Shown: one piece after another, positions 38,251-49,398 of the stretch
Numbering within the stretch: position 1 is the first letter of the stretch
Layout: every line of letters starts with the position of its first letter
DNA from: Campylobacter aviculae
GTDB lineage: Bacteria; Campylobacterota; Campylobacteria; Campylobacterales; Campylobacteraceae
Direction: 5' to 3'
NCBI RefSeq assembly: GCF_005406215.1
Contig: NZ_NXMA01000003.1
Location: forward strand, 62,001 to 126,000
Length of the DNA: 64,000 nt
Position numbers and translations under genes: made by a program
The notes under the pieces: generated by a model
Databases searched by the model: none
Told to the model about the DNA's origin: nothing
The model's input: the letters and a program-made list of their open reading frames with translations, nothing else

Positions 38251-39077
38251 AAAAAATATTGATTTTACTTTTTTGTTTCTTTACTTGCGTTTTTGGAGCC
38301 CAAGAAATCAAACTTATCAAAGGGCAAGCCGTATTTTTGGAGCTTGATAAAAATAATTTTATAGAATTAAAAAACCAAAATAAAACAATTCCAACCTTCA
38401 ATCATCCAAAAAACGAAAATAAAATCCTTGCCATTTTTGCCCTACCCTATAAAAATCCTCCAAAGAGCACAAAATTAATCGCTATTTATAAAAACAAGCA
38501 GCAAGAATTCATCATCAATGCATCTGAAGGAAATTATAAAAGCGAACAAATACAGGTAGCAAAAAATAAAGTTTTTCCACCTAAAAACGTTCAAGATCGT
38601 ATTAAAAAAGAATTTCAAGAAGCTAATGCAATCTATACCTCCTACACTCCAAAAGCTTTATACGATGGAACTTTTGCAATACCTCTTGCAAGTTTTATCA
38701 CAAGCGATTTTGGTAAAGCTAGAATATTTAACAACCAAGTTGCAAGTTATCACAGTGGGACAGATTTTAGAGCCCTAAGCGGAACTCCGATTTATGCTGC
38801 AAATTCAGGTATAGTAAAAATTGCTAAAAATAGATATTATGCAGGAAATTCCGTGGTTATTGATCATGGTTTGGGAATTTATTCTCAATATTATCATCTT
38901 TCAAAGATCAATGTAAAAAATGGACAAAAGGTTAAAAAAGGAGAGCTTATTGGACTAAGCGGGGCTACTGGAAGGGTGAGTGGACCGCATTTGCATTTTG
39001 GAATACTTGTCGCACAAAAACAAGTAGATCCTTTGGATTTTATAAAAAAATTTAACGCACTATTTGATGAAATTTAG
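38247..39077 (+). CDS. M23 family peptidoglycan endopeptidase with signal peptide
   Basis: A 276-residue secreted LytM-type peptidase: signal peptide (MKKILILLFCFFTCVFGAQ), a beta-rich N-terminal domain, then a zinc peptidase with HSGTDFRALSGTPIYAANSG (about 169-188, cut to motif H-x3-D) and GPHLHFG (about 247-253). A second M23 enzyme in this window besides the Csd3-like one, with a different N-terminal domain, so its substrate peptide may differ. Overlaps glyS by 4 bp. Confidence 0.9.
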   Translation: MKKILILLFCFFTCVFGAQEIKLIKGQAVFLELDKNNFIELKNQNKTIPTFNHPKNENKILAIFALPYKNPPKSTKLIAIYKNKQQEFIINASEGNYKSEQIQVAKNKVFPPKNVQDRIKKEFQEANAIYTSYTPKALYDGTFAIPLASFITSDFGKARIFNNQVASYHSGTDFRALSGTPIYAANSGIVKIAKNRYYAGNSVVIDHGLGIYSQYYHLSKINVKNGQKVKKGELIGLSGATGRVSGPHLHFGILVAQKQVDPLDFIKKFNALFDEI

Positions 39078-40017
39078 TCAATTTTTTAATATCTGGCTTC
39101 ATGAAAACTACTATAAAAATGTTAGTAAAATAGGTAAAAATGGGGATTTTTTCACCGCAGTAAGCGTGGGAAATCTCTTTGGAACCTTACTGGCAAAACA
39201 TTTTTTAAAACTCATTGATGAAGGTGCATTAAAACTTCCTTTAGAAATCGTTGAAATTGGAGCCAATGAAGGCTATTTGAGTCGCGATTTTTTATCTGCT
39301 TTAGTTGAATTTAGGCCTGAAATTTTTTCTCAAATTTCTTTTTTTATCATAGAACCTCATGAAAAATTGCAAATTTTACAAAAGAAAACCTTAAAGGGTA
39401 TAGATTTTATCCATAAAAATAATTTAGAAGAATGTTATTTTAAAAACGGTTTCTTTTTTTGCAATGAACTTTTTGATAGCTTTACTTGTGAACTTATAGA
39501 CAATGATACAATGGCTTATGTGAAAGATTATCAAATCGTTTTTAAACCTATAGATGAAAGTTTACAGCAAAGATGTCAAGAACTTGGATTAAAAAAAGGA
39601 GAATTAAGTTTAGAGCTTGAAAATTTCCTCAAACAGCTTGATAAAGTTAGTGAAAAATTTATCTTTGCGGGTTTTGATTATGGAACTTTTGATAATGATC
39701 GTTTCAGTATAAGAATTTATCAAAAACACGAAGTTTTTGATCCTTTTGAAATTTCTTTAAAAGATTTTTTTGGCAAAAGCGATATAACTTACAATGTGAA
39801 TTTTAATCATCTAAAAACTACTATTGAAAATTTAAATTTCAAACTTTTACATTTAAAAAAACAAAGTCAAGCTTTAATCGATTTTGGTTTTGAAGAATTG
39901 TTAGAATATACTAAAAATAAAAATATAAAAAGTTATGAAAATTTGCTCTCTCAAAGCAAAATTTTATTTTTTAATTTTGATGAAAAATTCCATTTTTTTG
40001 AATTTGCAAAATTATAA
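39067..40017 (+). CDS. MidA/NDUFAF7-like SAM-dependent methyltransferase (COG1565)
   Basis: A 316-residue class I methyltransferase. Family marks are KNGDFFTAVSVGNLFGTLLA (about 20-39) and the SAM-binding strand IVEIGANEGYLSRD (about 61-74). The eukaryotic member methylates complex I; the bacterial substrate is unknown. The ATG at 39067 is preferred over a TTG one codon earlier, and overlaps the M23 gene by 11 bp. Its 3' end overlaps the convergent ppx gene by 6 bp. Confidence 0.82.
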   Translation: MKFSQFFNIWLHENYYKNVSKIGKNGDFFTAVSVGNLFGTLLAKHFLKLIDEGALKLPLEIVEIGANEGYLSRDFLSALVEFRPEIFSQISFFIIEPHEKLQILQKKTLKGIDFIHKNNLEECYFKNGFFFCNELFDSFTCELIDNDTMAYVKDYQIVFKPIDESLQQRCQELGLKKGELSLELENFLKQLDKVSEKFIFAGFDYGTFDNDRFSIRIYQKHEVFDPFEISLKDFFGKSDITYNVNFNHLKTTIENLNFKLLHLKKQSQALIDFGFEELLEYTKNKNIKSYENLLSQSKILFFNFDEKFHFFEFAKL

Positions 40018-40971
40018 ATTTGCTATGCAAAGCCCCTCTCTTAAACCCTCATCGATAACTATAAATTCTTCTTTATCAAAAATAGCAAAAAACAAAAAAC
40101 AACCTGCGGCTAAATATTTTTTACGCGTTTTTCCAAGATAAAAATTAGCCTCTTTTTCACTCATATTCCAAATTTTTAATGCATATTTGAAAAAATCATG
40201 AGTGTGTAAAATTTTGCCATTAATTTTTTTAGCGTCATATCTTTCATAATCTAAACCGCATTTTAAAGCAGCCAAGGCTGTGGGGACACCTGAATTTAAA
40301 ACCACTTTTTTTATTTTACTTTTTTTAAAGACTTTTTTAAGCTCTTTAACCTCATCAAAAGCTTTAAACGCTATATTTTTTAAATTTCTATCTTGAATTA
40401 ATAAGTGAATTTTTAATTTTTTATCTTTGATTTTATGAAAGAAATTAGGATGTTTTTTCAATATTTTTTTAAAAGAAAAAGCAGAAAAATCATCTTTAAA
40501 ATTACATTTTTCATAAAAACTTATAATCCCAAAATCAAAGCTTTGAAAATGATCATCAAAAGATAATTCACAAGAAGCACCTCCTAAATCACAATAAGCA
40601 AAACGTCCTTTTATATCTAAATTAGCAAGGGCATTTTTCATCCCTAAAACGCTAATTTTAGCCTCTGTTTTAGCATCAATAACTTTAAAATCAACCCCAA
40701 ATTGCTCTTTTAAATCTTTAAAAATTTCATCCGTATTACTTGCTTTTCTAAAAGCTGCCGTTGCAGCAGCACTTGCTTTGTGTAAATTTTGTTCTTTAGA
40801 TAAAACATTTAAGGCTTCTTTGATTTTTTTTATAGCTTCGGTTGAAATTTGCCCACTTTTAGATAAATTTTTTGCCGCACCTATAATAAATTCATATTCT
40901 TTTATTTTTTTAAAATTTTCATCCATTTCAACCGCTCTTAAAGTGTTTGATCCTAAATCTATGCCTAACAT
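40012..40971 (-). CDS. Ppx/GppA family phosphatase
   Basis: Exopolyphosphatase/pppGpp phosphatase family, linking polyphosphate and the stringent response. The 319 residues begin MLGIDLGSNTLRAVEM, the actin-like ATPase phosphate-1 motif, with phosphate-2 at CDLGGASCELSF (about 127-138). There is no C-terminal HD domain, so it is the short form. C. jejuni has two such enzymes; which one this matches was not tested. The ATG at 40971 lies behind AAGGAAGAG; an upstream TTG is less likely. Confidence 0.88.
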   Translation of the reverse strand: MLGIDLGSNTLRAVEMDENFKKIKEYEFIIGAAKNLSKSGQISTEAIKKIKEALNVLSKEQNLHKASAAATAAFRKASNTDEIFKDLKEQFGVDFKVIDAKTEAKISVLGMKNALANLDIKGRFAYCDLGGASCELSFDDHFQSFDFGIISFYEKCNFKDDFSAFSFKKILKKHPNFFHKIKDKKLKIHLLIQDRNLKNIAFKAFDEVKELKKVFKKSKIKKVVLNSGVPTALAALKCGLDYERYDAKKINGKILHTHDFFKYALKIWNMSEKEANFYLGKTRKKYLAAGCFLFFAIFDKEEFIVIDEGLREGLCIANL

Positions 40972-40995
40972 TACTCTTCCTTGCAAATTTTGGAG

Positions 40996-41001
40996 TATAA
41001 T
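40996..41001 (+). promoter_or_regulatory. -10 element of the pdxJ-pdxA promoter
   Basis: TATAAT 26 bp before the pdxJ ATG, in the divergent ppx/pdxJ intergenic region. Confidence 0.6.
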
Positions 41002-41003
41002 AA

Positions 41004-42907
<1,904 letters not shown>

Positions 42908-42921
<14 letters not shown>

Positions 42922-44098
42922 AAAAGCTTTATTTGCTTTAGCCTTAAGTGCTTTTTGTATGGGAGTAACTGAATTTGTTATGGCGGGAGTTTTAATTGAT
43001 GTGCAACATTATTTTAAAATTGATGCAAAAACTGCTGGCTATCTTACAACCTTATACGCTATAGGAGTTGTTATAGGAGCTCCTCTTATTACTATTATAT
43101 TAAGTCATTTTTATAGACACATACAGCTTTTAATCAATCTTGGAATTTTCGCTTTAGCTAATTTAACCATCTTCTTCAGTGATAATTTTTATCTCACAGC
43201 CTTGGCTCGTTTTATTGCTGGAACTCAACACGGTGTATTTTTTGTTATTGCTACACTTGCGGTTTCTACTATTGTTCCCAATGAAAAAAAATCAACTGCT
43301 TTAGCTATTATGGTGACAGGACTTACTGTTGCTCTTGTTACAGGTGTTCCTTTAGGAACTTTTGTTGGGCATTATTTTGGTTTTAAATTTATCTTTTTGC
43401 TGATTTTTATTATTACAATGTTTGCTTTTCTTGGAGTTTGGCATATGATGCCCAAAAATTTATATCCAAATCCTACAAATATTAAAAATCTTATTCCAGC
43501 ATTTTCTCATCAAAATTTACTTAAAACTTATACCATCACTCTTTGTAGTTGCGGTGCGCAATTTATTCTTTATACTTATTTACAAAAATTACTTGTAGAT
43601 ATCAGTGGTTTTAAGGTGCAAAGCACAGCTTATATCTTACTTTTATATGGAATATGTGCGATTTGTGGTAACTTATGGGGTGGAAAGATGGTCGATAAAA
43701 AAGGTGCTATTTTTTCATTAAGATTGATCTTAAGCACTCAAATCTTAGTATTTTTAAGCTTTTTATTCACCATGCACATTCAAATTTTAATTGTTTTAAA
43801 TATAGCCTTAATGGGTTTTTTTTCTTTCTCCACTATACCGGCTCTAAAAATGTTAAGCATTGCAAAAGCCAAACGTTATACTCAAAAAATGATAGATAGT
43901 ACCATTAGCGTAAATGAGGCAGCTTTTAATGTTGGCATAGCTTTGGCAAGTTTTATAGGAGGTCTTGTTTTAACAAATATAGGTATAGAATTTAATGCTA
44001 TTTTTTCATCACTTTTTGTCTTACCTGCTTTGATTTTTTCACTTATATTTGCAAAGGATAAAATCAGTTTCAAGCATCTTAAAAGAATTAAAAAATAA
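42908..44098 (+). CDS. MFS transporter, SotB/AraJ-like (DHA1 family)
   Basis: A 396-residue 12-helix transporter, beginning [16 protein letters not shown]; motif [14 protein letters not shown] (about 18-31) is typical of the sugar efflux/multidrug DHA1 subgroup. A cytoplasmic loop [10 protein letters not shown] between helices 8 and 9 corresponds to the second GxxxD motif. Substrate unknown. The ATG at 42908 overlaps pdxA by 14 bp; an upstream reading is an out-of-frame extension in pdxA. Weak ribosome binding site. Confidence 0.88.
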
Positions 44099-44100
44099 AA

Positions 44101-44118
44101 GTGGAACGAAATTTGCTT
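44101..44118 (+). promoter_or_regulatory. Sigma54 (RpoN) promoter of the CiaC-like operon
   Basis: TGGAAC at 44102-44107 and TTTGCTT at 44112-44118 place GG (44103-44104) and GC (44115-44116) exactly 10 bp apart, the sigma54 -24/-12 arrangement. In Campylobacter RpoN with FlgR drives flagellar middle genes and co-expressed secreted proteins. Confidence 0.85.
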
Positions 44119-44152
44119 TCTTAGTTAATAAATCAAATACTAAGGAAATACA

Positions 44153-44470
44153 ATGACTATAGAAAACAAAAAAACATCCGACTTTACTTTTAGTTCAACC
44201 ACCAAAATTAAAGAAAAAACAAGTTCAGCAGACGAATTTCAAGCCAGTCTAAATGAAGTGAAAAATAAAGAAAAAAAAGAAGATAAAGAAAAAACAAGTT
44301 CTAATGAATTAAATAATAAAGATTTAGATCTTGGAGCCATCAGAGAAGATTTTAGATCTTATGCATGGCAAAAAATGAGAGAGGATCAATACAAAAAAAA
44401 TGAGGAAACTTTACTCAATAAACTTTTTGCAACCATAGATGCAGGAAATGCTGTGAGTAAAAAGATTTAA
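44153..44470 (+). CDS. CiaC-like flagellar-coexpressed protein
   Basis: A 105-residue, highly charged, Lys/Glu-rich protein without signal peptide or membrane segment. It corresponds by place (between the MFS gene and hemE) to C. jejuni Cj1242, reported as CiaC, an invasion antigen exported by the flagellar apparatus. The sigma54 promoter upstream fits that role. It has an FRSYAWQKMREDQ helix near residues 64-76. Sequence homology to CiaC is inferred from position rather than tested. Ribosome binding site CTAAGGAAA. Confidence 0.65.
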   Translation: MTIENKKTSDFTFSSTTKIKEKTSSADEFQASLNEVKNKEKKEDKEKTSSNELNNKDLDLGAIREDFRSYAWQKMREDQYKKNEETLLNKLFATIDAGNAVSKKI

Positions 44471-44474
44471 AATT

Positions 44475-44984
44475 ATGAAAATAAATTCAACAAATTATAT
44501 AAACGAGAATTTCAATAATTCTCGTCAAAATTCTAAAACCACCGAACAAAATGAAAGTTCTTTATGGGACGTTTCGTTTAAAACTTTACTTAAAGAGGTG
44601 GAAGAATTTGTCGGTTCTAAAATGAAAAAATACAAAGAAGAGCTTGTCTTAAATAAAAAAACTGGAAAATATGAAAAGAAAAAGGTTTTAGATGAAGAAG
44701 CATACAAAAAACATTTAAGGCTAAAACTTGAAGAACAAACTAAAGAAAAAATAAGCACTCAAGTAAATGAAAAGATAAATCAAAAACTTAGTACCGAACT
44801 AGAAAAACAAGTCTCAATAAATAACAACCAAAATATCAAAACCAAAGAAAATATAAGCTACATGCAAATGCAAGCTCAAGAAAAATATTACGCAAACAAT
44901 AATTCTATATTTAGCAAAAAACAAGAAGAAAATAATAAAAATTTATTCAATACTTTTTCAGCCCCTGCGGGATCTTCTGTATAA
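44475..44984 (+). CDS. Hypothetical charged, disordered protein, second gene of the sigma54 unit
   Basis: A 169-residue protein, rich in Lys, Glu and Asn, with a central coiled-coil-forming stretch (about 35-115) and a low-complexity C-terminus. It has no signal peptide, membrane segment or known domain. It starts 4 bp after the CiaC-like gene and has no promoter of its own, so it should be co-expressed from the sigma54 promoter; export by the flagellar system is an inference. I do not recall a second gene here in C. jejuni NCTC 11168. Confidence 0.75.
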   Translation: MKINSTNYINENFNNSRQNSKTTEQNESSLWDVSFKTLLKEVEEFVGSKMKKYKEELVLNKKTGKYEKKKVLDEEAYKKHLRLKLEEQTKEKISTQVNEKINQKLSTELEKQVSINNNQNIKTKENISYMQMQAQEKYYANNNSIFSKKQEENNKNLFNTFSAPAGSSV

Positions 44985-45019
44985 AGTAATTAGCGATTTA
45001 ATTTTTCAATAATTTTTGT

Positions 45020-45025
45020 TATAAT
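45020..45025 (+). promoter_or_regulatory. -10 element of hemE promoter
   Basis: TATAAT 23 bp before the hemE ATG, preceded by a T-rich stretch, giving hemE its own expression separate from the sigma54 unit. Confidence 0.6.
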
Positions 45026-45048
45026 TTTACAAAAAATAAAGGAAAATT

Positions 45049-46071
45049 ATGATTTTCATTGATGCTTGTTTAAAAAAACCAACGCCCTATACTCCTATTT
45101 GGATGATGCGTCAAGCTGGACGCTATTTACCTGAGTATATGCAAGTCCGTGAGCAAGCAGGAGATTTTCTTTCTTTATGCAAAGATTACAAAAAAGCATC
45201 TGAAGTGAGTTTGCAACCTGTAGAAATTTTAGGAGTGGATGCAGCGATTATTTTTTCAGATATTTTAGTCGTTCCTCTTGAAATGGGAATGAATTTGCAT
45301 TTTGAAAAAGGAGAGGGACCTGTATTTGATGATCCAATTTCTAGCATAGAAGATTTAAAAAAACTAGATACTCAAAAAGCTCATCAAAAATTAAATTATG
45401 TTTATGATGCCTTAAAACTTACTCGAGAAAAACTTCCAAAAGATAAAGCACTTATAGGATTTTGCGGAAGTCCTTGGACTATAGCCACTTATATGATAGA
45501 AGGTGGCGGAAGCAAAAACTACGCAAAATGTAAAAAAATGCTTTATCAAAACCCAGAACTTTTGCATTTGATTTTATCAAATCTTACAGAAGTTTTAAAA
45601 CTATATTTAGAAGAACAAATCAAAGCAGGAGCTAATGCTGTGCAAATTTTTGATAGCTGGGCAAGCGCTTTAGAATATAGTGAATTTTTTAATTTCTCTT
45701 TTAAATATATGCTTGAAATTTCTAATTTTATTAAAAATAAATATCCTAATATACCTGTCATTTTATTCCCCAAAGGAATCAGTGGCTATTTAGATAAAAT
45801 CGATGGAAATTTTGATGTTTTTGGGGTTGATTGGAGCACTCCTTTAGAATTAGCACGAGATAAATTATCACACAAATATACTCTTCAAGGCAATATGGAA
45901 CCTTGCAGATTATACAATAAAAACTCTATTAAAGAAAGTGTGGATCAAATTCTGCAAATTATGAAAAATAAAGCCCATATTTTCAATTTAGGACATGGAA
46001 TTCTACCGGATATCCCTGTTGAAAATGCTAAATATTTTATCAAGCTCGTTCAAGAAAGCTCGGCTAAATGA
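45049..46071 (+). CDS. hemE: Uroporphyrinogen decarboxylase
   Basis: Converts uroporphyrinogen III to coproporphyrinogen III in haem synthesis. The 340-residue TIM barrel shows the N-terminal family signature [15 protein letters not shown] (about 16-30) and the [17 protein letters not shown] segment (about 138-154). The ATG follows AAAGGAAAAT. Stop overlaps the radical SAM gene start by 4 bp. Full length. Confidence 0.97.
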   Translation: MIFIDACLKKPTPYTPIWMMRQAGRYLPEYMQVREQAGDFLSLCKDYKKASEVSLQPVEILGVDAAIIFSDILVVPLEMGMNLHFEKGEGPVFDDPISSIEDLKKLDTQKAHQKLNYVYDALKLTREKLPKDKALIGFCGSPWTIATYMIEGGGSKNYAKCKKMLYQNPELLHLILSNLTEVLKLYLEEQIKAGANAVQIFDSWASALEYSEFFNFSFKYMLEISNFIKNKYPNIPVILFPKGISGYLDKIDGNFDVFGVDWSTPLELARDKLSHKYTLQGNMEPCRLYNKNSIKESVDQILQIMKNKAHIFNLGHGILPDIPVENAKYFIKLVQESSAK

Positions 46072-46970
46072 AAGTTGTTTTCGGACCTGTAAGTTCTAGA
46101 CGCTTTGGAAGATCTTTAGGAATTGATTTAAGCCCGAGTAAAAAACAGTGTAATTTTGATTGCGTCTATTGCGAACTTGAAGCTAAAAAAGTGCAAGAAA
46201 AACAAGATGAAATTATAGAAGTTGCACAAATCATTTCAGAAGTTCAAATGATTATTGATAAAGGTATTGAATTTGACTTTCTTACACTAACTGCTAATGG
46301 TGAACCAAGTCTTTATCCTCATTTAGATAAATTAATTAATTCTTTGCGTCAAATCGTTAAAAATAAAAAACTTCTTATTTTAAGCAACGGCACGGCCGTA
46401 CTTGATTACAATAAATTTCAAAGTTTATTGAAACTTGATGTGGTTAAATTCAGCCTAGATAGCGCCATTTCTAAAACTTTTTATCGTATAGATAGAGCTT
46501 TAAAAAATATCAATTTAGAATTAATGATACAAAAAATGGCAGAATTTAAAACAAAATTTCAAGGCGATCTTGTGATGGAAATTTTAGTGGTTAAAGATCT
46601 AAATGACAATAAAGAAGAATTTATAGCCCTTAATAACGCTTTAGCCAAAATATCGCCAACAAGAATTGACCTAAGCACTATTGATCGACCTCCGGCTTAT
46701 CCAGTCAAATCAATTGACGAAGAAAAACTTTATGAGCTTTCAAAATTAATCACCTGCGCGCCAGTTTTTTTAGCAAAAAGAAACTATAAAGAACAAAAAC
46801 TTGATTTAAACAAAGAAGAATTGCTAAAATTTCTTCATTTAAGGGCGCAAAGTCAAATCGATATAGAACACACTTTTAATGAAAGTTCTAAAATTCTTTT
46901 GCAAGAATTAATCCAAAAAAATGAAGTAAAAATCATTGATCTTGCAGGTATCCAATTTTACAAAGCTTGA
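46068..46970 (+). CDS. Radical SAM protein (COG0731-type)
   Basis: A 300-residue radical SAM enzyme with the cluster motif CNFDCVYC (C28, C32, C35) and a SAM/GNE-like segment [11 protein letters not shown] (about 76-86). It belongs to the COG0731 group, whose archaeal relatives make wyosine-type tRNA bases; the bacterial function is unknown. It overlaps hemE by 4 bp and converges on uvrC. Ends 2 bp before uvrC's stop. Confidence 0.85.
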   Translation: MKVVFGPVSSRRFGRSLGIDLSPSKKQCNFDCVYCELEAKKVQEKQDEIIEVAQIISEVQMIIDKGIEFDFLTLTANGEPSLYPHLDKLINSLRQIVKNKKLLILSNGTAVLDYNKFQSLLKLDVVKFSLDSAISKTFYRIDRALKNINLELMIQKMAEFKTKFQGDLVMEILVVKDLNDNKEEFIALNNALAKISPTRIDLSTIDRPPAYPVKSIDEEKLYELSKLITCAPVFLAKRNYKEQKLDLNKEELLKFLHLRAQSQIDIEHTFNESSKILLQELIQKNEVKIIDLAGIQFYKA

Positions 46971-46972
46971 TT

Positions 46973-48790
46973 TCATTTTATATCTTTTAATTTTTGTGCC
47001 GCCTTTTTACCTACAAGAGTGCAAAGTTCATCAAAATTTGCTTCATAGATGGATTCAAAATTCCCATAATAAGCTAAAAGTTTATGTATTACTCCTGTAC
47101 TTAAACCCAATTTAACCAATTTGGAACTTTCTAAATCTTGTTTTTTCTTTGTTTTTTGATGAAAACTTATAGCAAAACGATGTGCTTCATCTCTTAATTT
47201 TTGCAAAAATTGCAATTTTTTATCATCCACACTCAAAGAAAACTCGCCACTAAAAGAATGAATTTTATCTTTAGCGCCTCCTTTAGCTCTATGCGCTTTT
47301 GCATCAATTTTTTCTTTAGAAATGGCTAAAATATCTATATTAGCACCACTACTTAAAACAATATCTTTTGCTAGTTCCAATAAAGCTTTTCCACCATCTA
47401 TAAGCCATAAATCAGGCGGGGTATTGTTTTGAAAATCCAAAGCCCTACGCGTTAAAACTTCTCGCATCTGCTCATAATCATTTTTATATTCAAGATGAAA
47501 TTTTCTATATGAATTTTTATCCCATGCTCCAAATTTATAAACCACCATGGCTCCGACATTTGCAATCCCTTGTAAATGAGAATTATCAAAAATTTCAATA
47601 TGATTTGGAAAATTTTCAAGTTCAAAATACTCTTGAATCTCTTTTTGTATTTTAAAATTGCTATTTTTTTGTTCTTTTTCTATATTTAAAAGTGCATTTT
47701 CAAAAGCAAGATCACAAATTTTTCTTTTTTCTCCTATTTTTGGCATCTTGATACTGATTTTTTTCTCAAAGCGTTTGCTTAAAATTTCCTCTAAAAGCTC
47801 TCTATCATCAAATTCTTCATAAGTATAAATAGTATTAGCTATTAAAGGCGTATCGGTATTAAAATTCTCTAAAATAAGTTGTTTATAAATTTCATTTTTT
47901 TCAAAACTTAAAGCATTTTTTAAAAGGGTTGTTTTAGAATTTACACTGATAATCTTTCCATTTTGCACCACAAAACGAATCGTTGAAAGCATAGAATCTT
48001 TAAAAGCAACCGCAAAAATCTCAAAATCCTCCAATTTAGCAATATCAATTTGAATTTTTACCTCCAAATCTTTAATGGTAGCAATTTGATCTCTTACCTT
48101 AGCTGCTTCTTCATAATTTTCATTTTGAGCCAGACTAAGCATTTGTTTTTCTAAATTTTTAATTAAAATGCTAGGATTTAAAAGTGCATTAATGGCACTA
48201 TCTAGGATTTTTTTATATTCTTCCTGAGTAACTCCATTATCACAAGGTGCTAAACAACGATGAATTTGATAAAAAATACAAGGATTTTTACAATTTGCTT
48301 TTTGTTTCAAAGGATAATACAAATAAAGAGCATTTAAAAGCTCTTTAGCTCCTTTAAAAAAAGGGCCAAAATATCTGATTTTGGTTTTTTTTATAAGTTT
48401 TCTTGTGCTTTGAAAACGTGGAAAATCTTCATTAAAATCAACATAGATATAAGGGTAAGTTTTATCATCTCTTAAAAGTATATTGTATTTTGGATGCAAT
48501 TGCTTGATAAAAGAATTTTCCAAAATTAAAGCATCAGCTTCTGAATTGGTTGTGATAAATTCTAAATGCACCGCCTCTTCTATCATTTTTTGTATTCTTA
48601 AAGAATTTTTACTATTTGCACACAATTTAGGACGAAAAGTGAAATAACTCCTGACTCTATTTTTTAAATTCTTCGCCTTGCCCACATATAAAAGTTTTCC
48701 ATTTTGATCAAAATACTGATAAACGCCTGCTTTTTGAGGTAAGGTTTGCAATTCTTTTTCTAAAATATTTTTAGATGATTTTTCAAGCAT
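46973..48790 (-). CDS. uvrC: UvrABC system protein C
   Basis: Makes both incisions in nucleotide excision repair. The 605 residues show the GIY-YIG nuclease (QKAGVYQYFDQNGKLLYVGK, about 19-38), a UVR motif (about 205-240), the UvrC RNase-H-like endonuclease (IEIFDNSHLQG, about 397-407; LWLIDGGKALL, about 457-467) and a C-terminal helix-hairpin-helix region. Overlaps the small gene 48783-49259 by 8 bp. Intact. Confidence 0.96.
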   Translation of the reverse strand: MLEKSSKNILEKELQTLPQKAGVYQYFDQNGKLLYVGKAKNLKNRVRSYFTFRPKLCANSKNSLRIQKMIEEAVHLEFITTNSEADALILENSFIKQLHPKYNILLRDDKTYPYIYVDFNEDFPRFQSTRKLIKKTKIRYFGPFFKGAKELLNALYLYYPLKQKANCKNPCIFYQIHRCLAPCDNGVTQEEYKKILDSAINALLNPSILIKNLEKQMLSLAQNENYEEAAKVRDQIATIKDLEVKIQIDIAKLEDFEIFAVAFKDSMLSTIRFVVQNGKIISVNSKTTLLKNALSFEKNEIYKQLILENFNTDTPLIANTIYTYEEFDDRELLEEILSKRFEKKISIKMPKIGEKRKICDLAFENALLNIEKEQKNSNFKIQKEIQEYFELENFPNHIEIFDNSHLQGIANVGAMVVYKFGAWDKNSYRKFHLEYKNDYEQMREVLTRRALDFQNNTPPDLWLIDGGKALLELAKDIVLSSGANIDILAISKEKIDAKAHRAKGGAKDKIHSFSGEFSLSVDDKKLQFLQKLRDEAHRFAISFHQKTKKKQDLESSKLVKLGLSTGVIHKLLAYYGNFESIYEANFDELCTLVGKKAAQKLKDIK

Positions 48791-49259
48791 TTTTTATAAT
48801 TTGCCTTAATTCTTCAAATTTATTTGCTAACACTTTATTTTCAAAAGTATTTTTAAACCGACCAAAACTTAACTCAATGTAAGGTTTTTTGCTTATGAAA
48901 TTTTCATTCTTATTTTGGGCGTAGTTATATCTTTGCGTAAAAACTTTAATATCTTTAATATTTGAAAAACCGCTTAAAGGATATACTTGGGCGTATTTTT
49001 TTATGAGAATTTTAATATAAATTTTGCTATTATCATGGTTTAATTCTTGAAAGCCTGCAGGATGCGAAGTAATGATATTTAAAATATCATTTTTTATATA
49101 AATCCTAGCTATTAAACGTTGCTTTGTAGGTGGTAAAGAATTTAAAAAATCCTTACAAAAAAACAAAGTTTTTAAAGGTTTATAATGAGATTTACTCATC
49201 AAATCATTAACAATAGCACTAACATTTTTAATCATTTTTTGATTTTGAATTTTTATCAT
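48783..49259 (-). CDS. Hypothetical protein with weak DUF721/DciA-like resemblance
   Basis: Up to 158 residues, soluble and basic, no signal peptide. A segment at about 52-92 (IYIKNDILNIITSHPAGFQEL) has the spacing seen in DUF721 proteins, whose founding member DciA loads the replicative helicase. The resemblance is by eye only. In-frame ATGs at residues 1, 9 and 21 have no good ribosome binding site, so the start is uncertain. It overlaps uvrC by 8 bp and faces away from the guaA leader gene. Confidence 0.65.
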   Translation of the reverse strand: MIKIQNQKMIKNVSAIVNDLMSKSHYKPLKTLFFCKDFLNSLPPTKQRLIARIYIKNDILNIITSHPAGFQELNHDNSKIYIKILIKKYAQVYPLSGFSNIKDIKVFTQRYNYAQNKNENFISKKPYIELSFGRFKNTFENKVLANKFEELRQIIKNA

Positions 49260-49394
49260 AAAATAATTTTATCATTTTTTTTCTTAATTTTTTTGTGCTC
49301 TTGTGGATATAAAGGCGATCCGCAATACACAACTTATGAACAAAATGGCTCAATAAAAAGCATTAAAAAATATGAACAACTCAATAGGTGGTGA
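49245..49394 (+). CDS. Small LptM-like lipoprotein upstream of guaA
   Basis: A short lipoprotein whose signal peptide ends LIFLCSC, with the modified cysteine followed by GYKGDP, like LptM/YifL proteins (CGxKGxL). E. coli LptM helps LptD mature. The nearest start giving a normal-length signal peptide is TTG at 49245; an ATG at 49185 is in frame but gives a 39-residue leader. Mature part about 30 residues. Stop is 4 bp before the guaA ATG. lptD itself lies at 55041. Confidence 0.65.
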   Translation: MNFYHKIILSFFFLIFLCSCGYKGDPQYTTYEQNGSIKSIKKYEQLNRW

Positions 49395-49398
49395 TATA

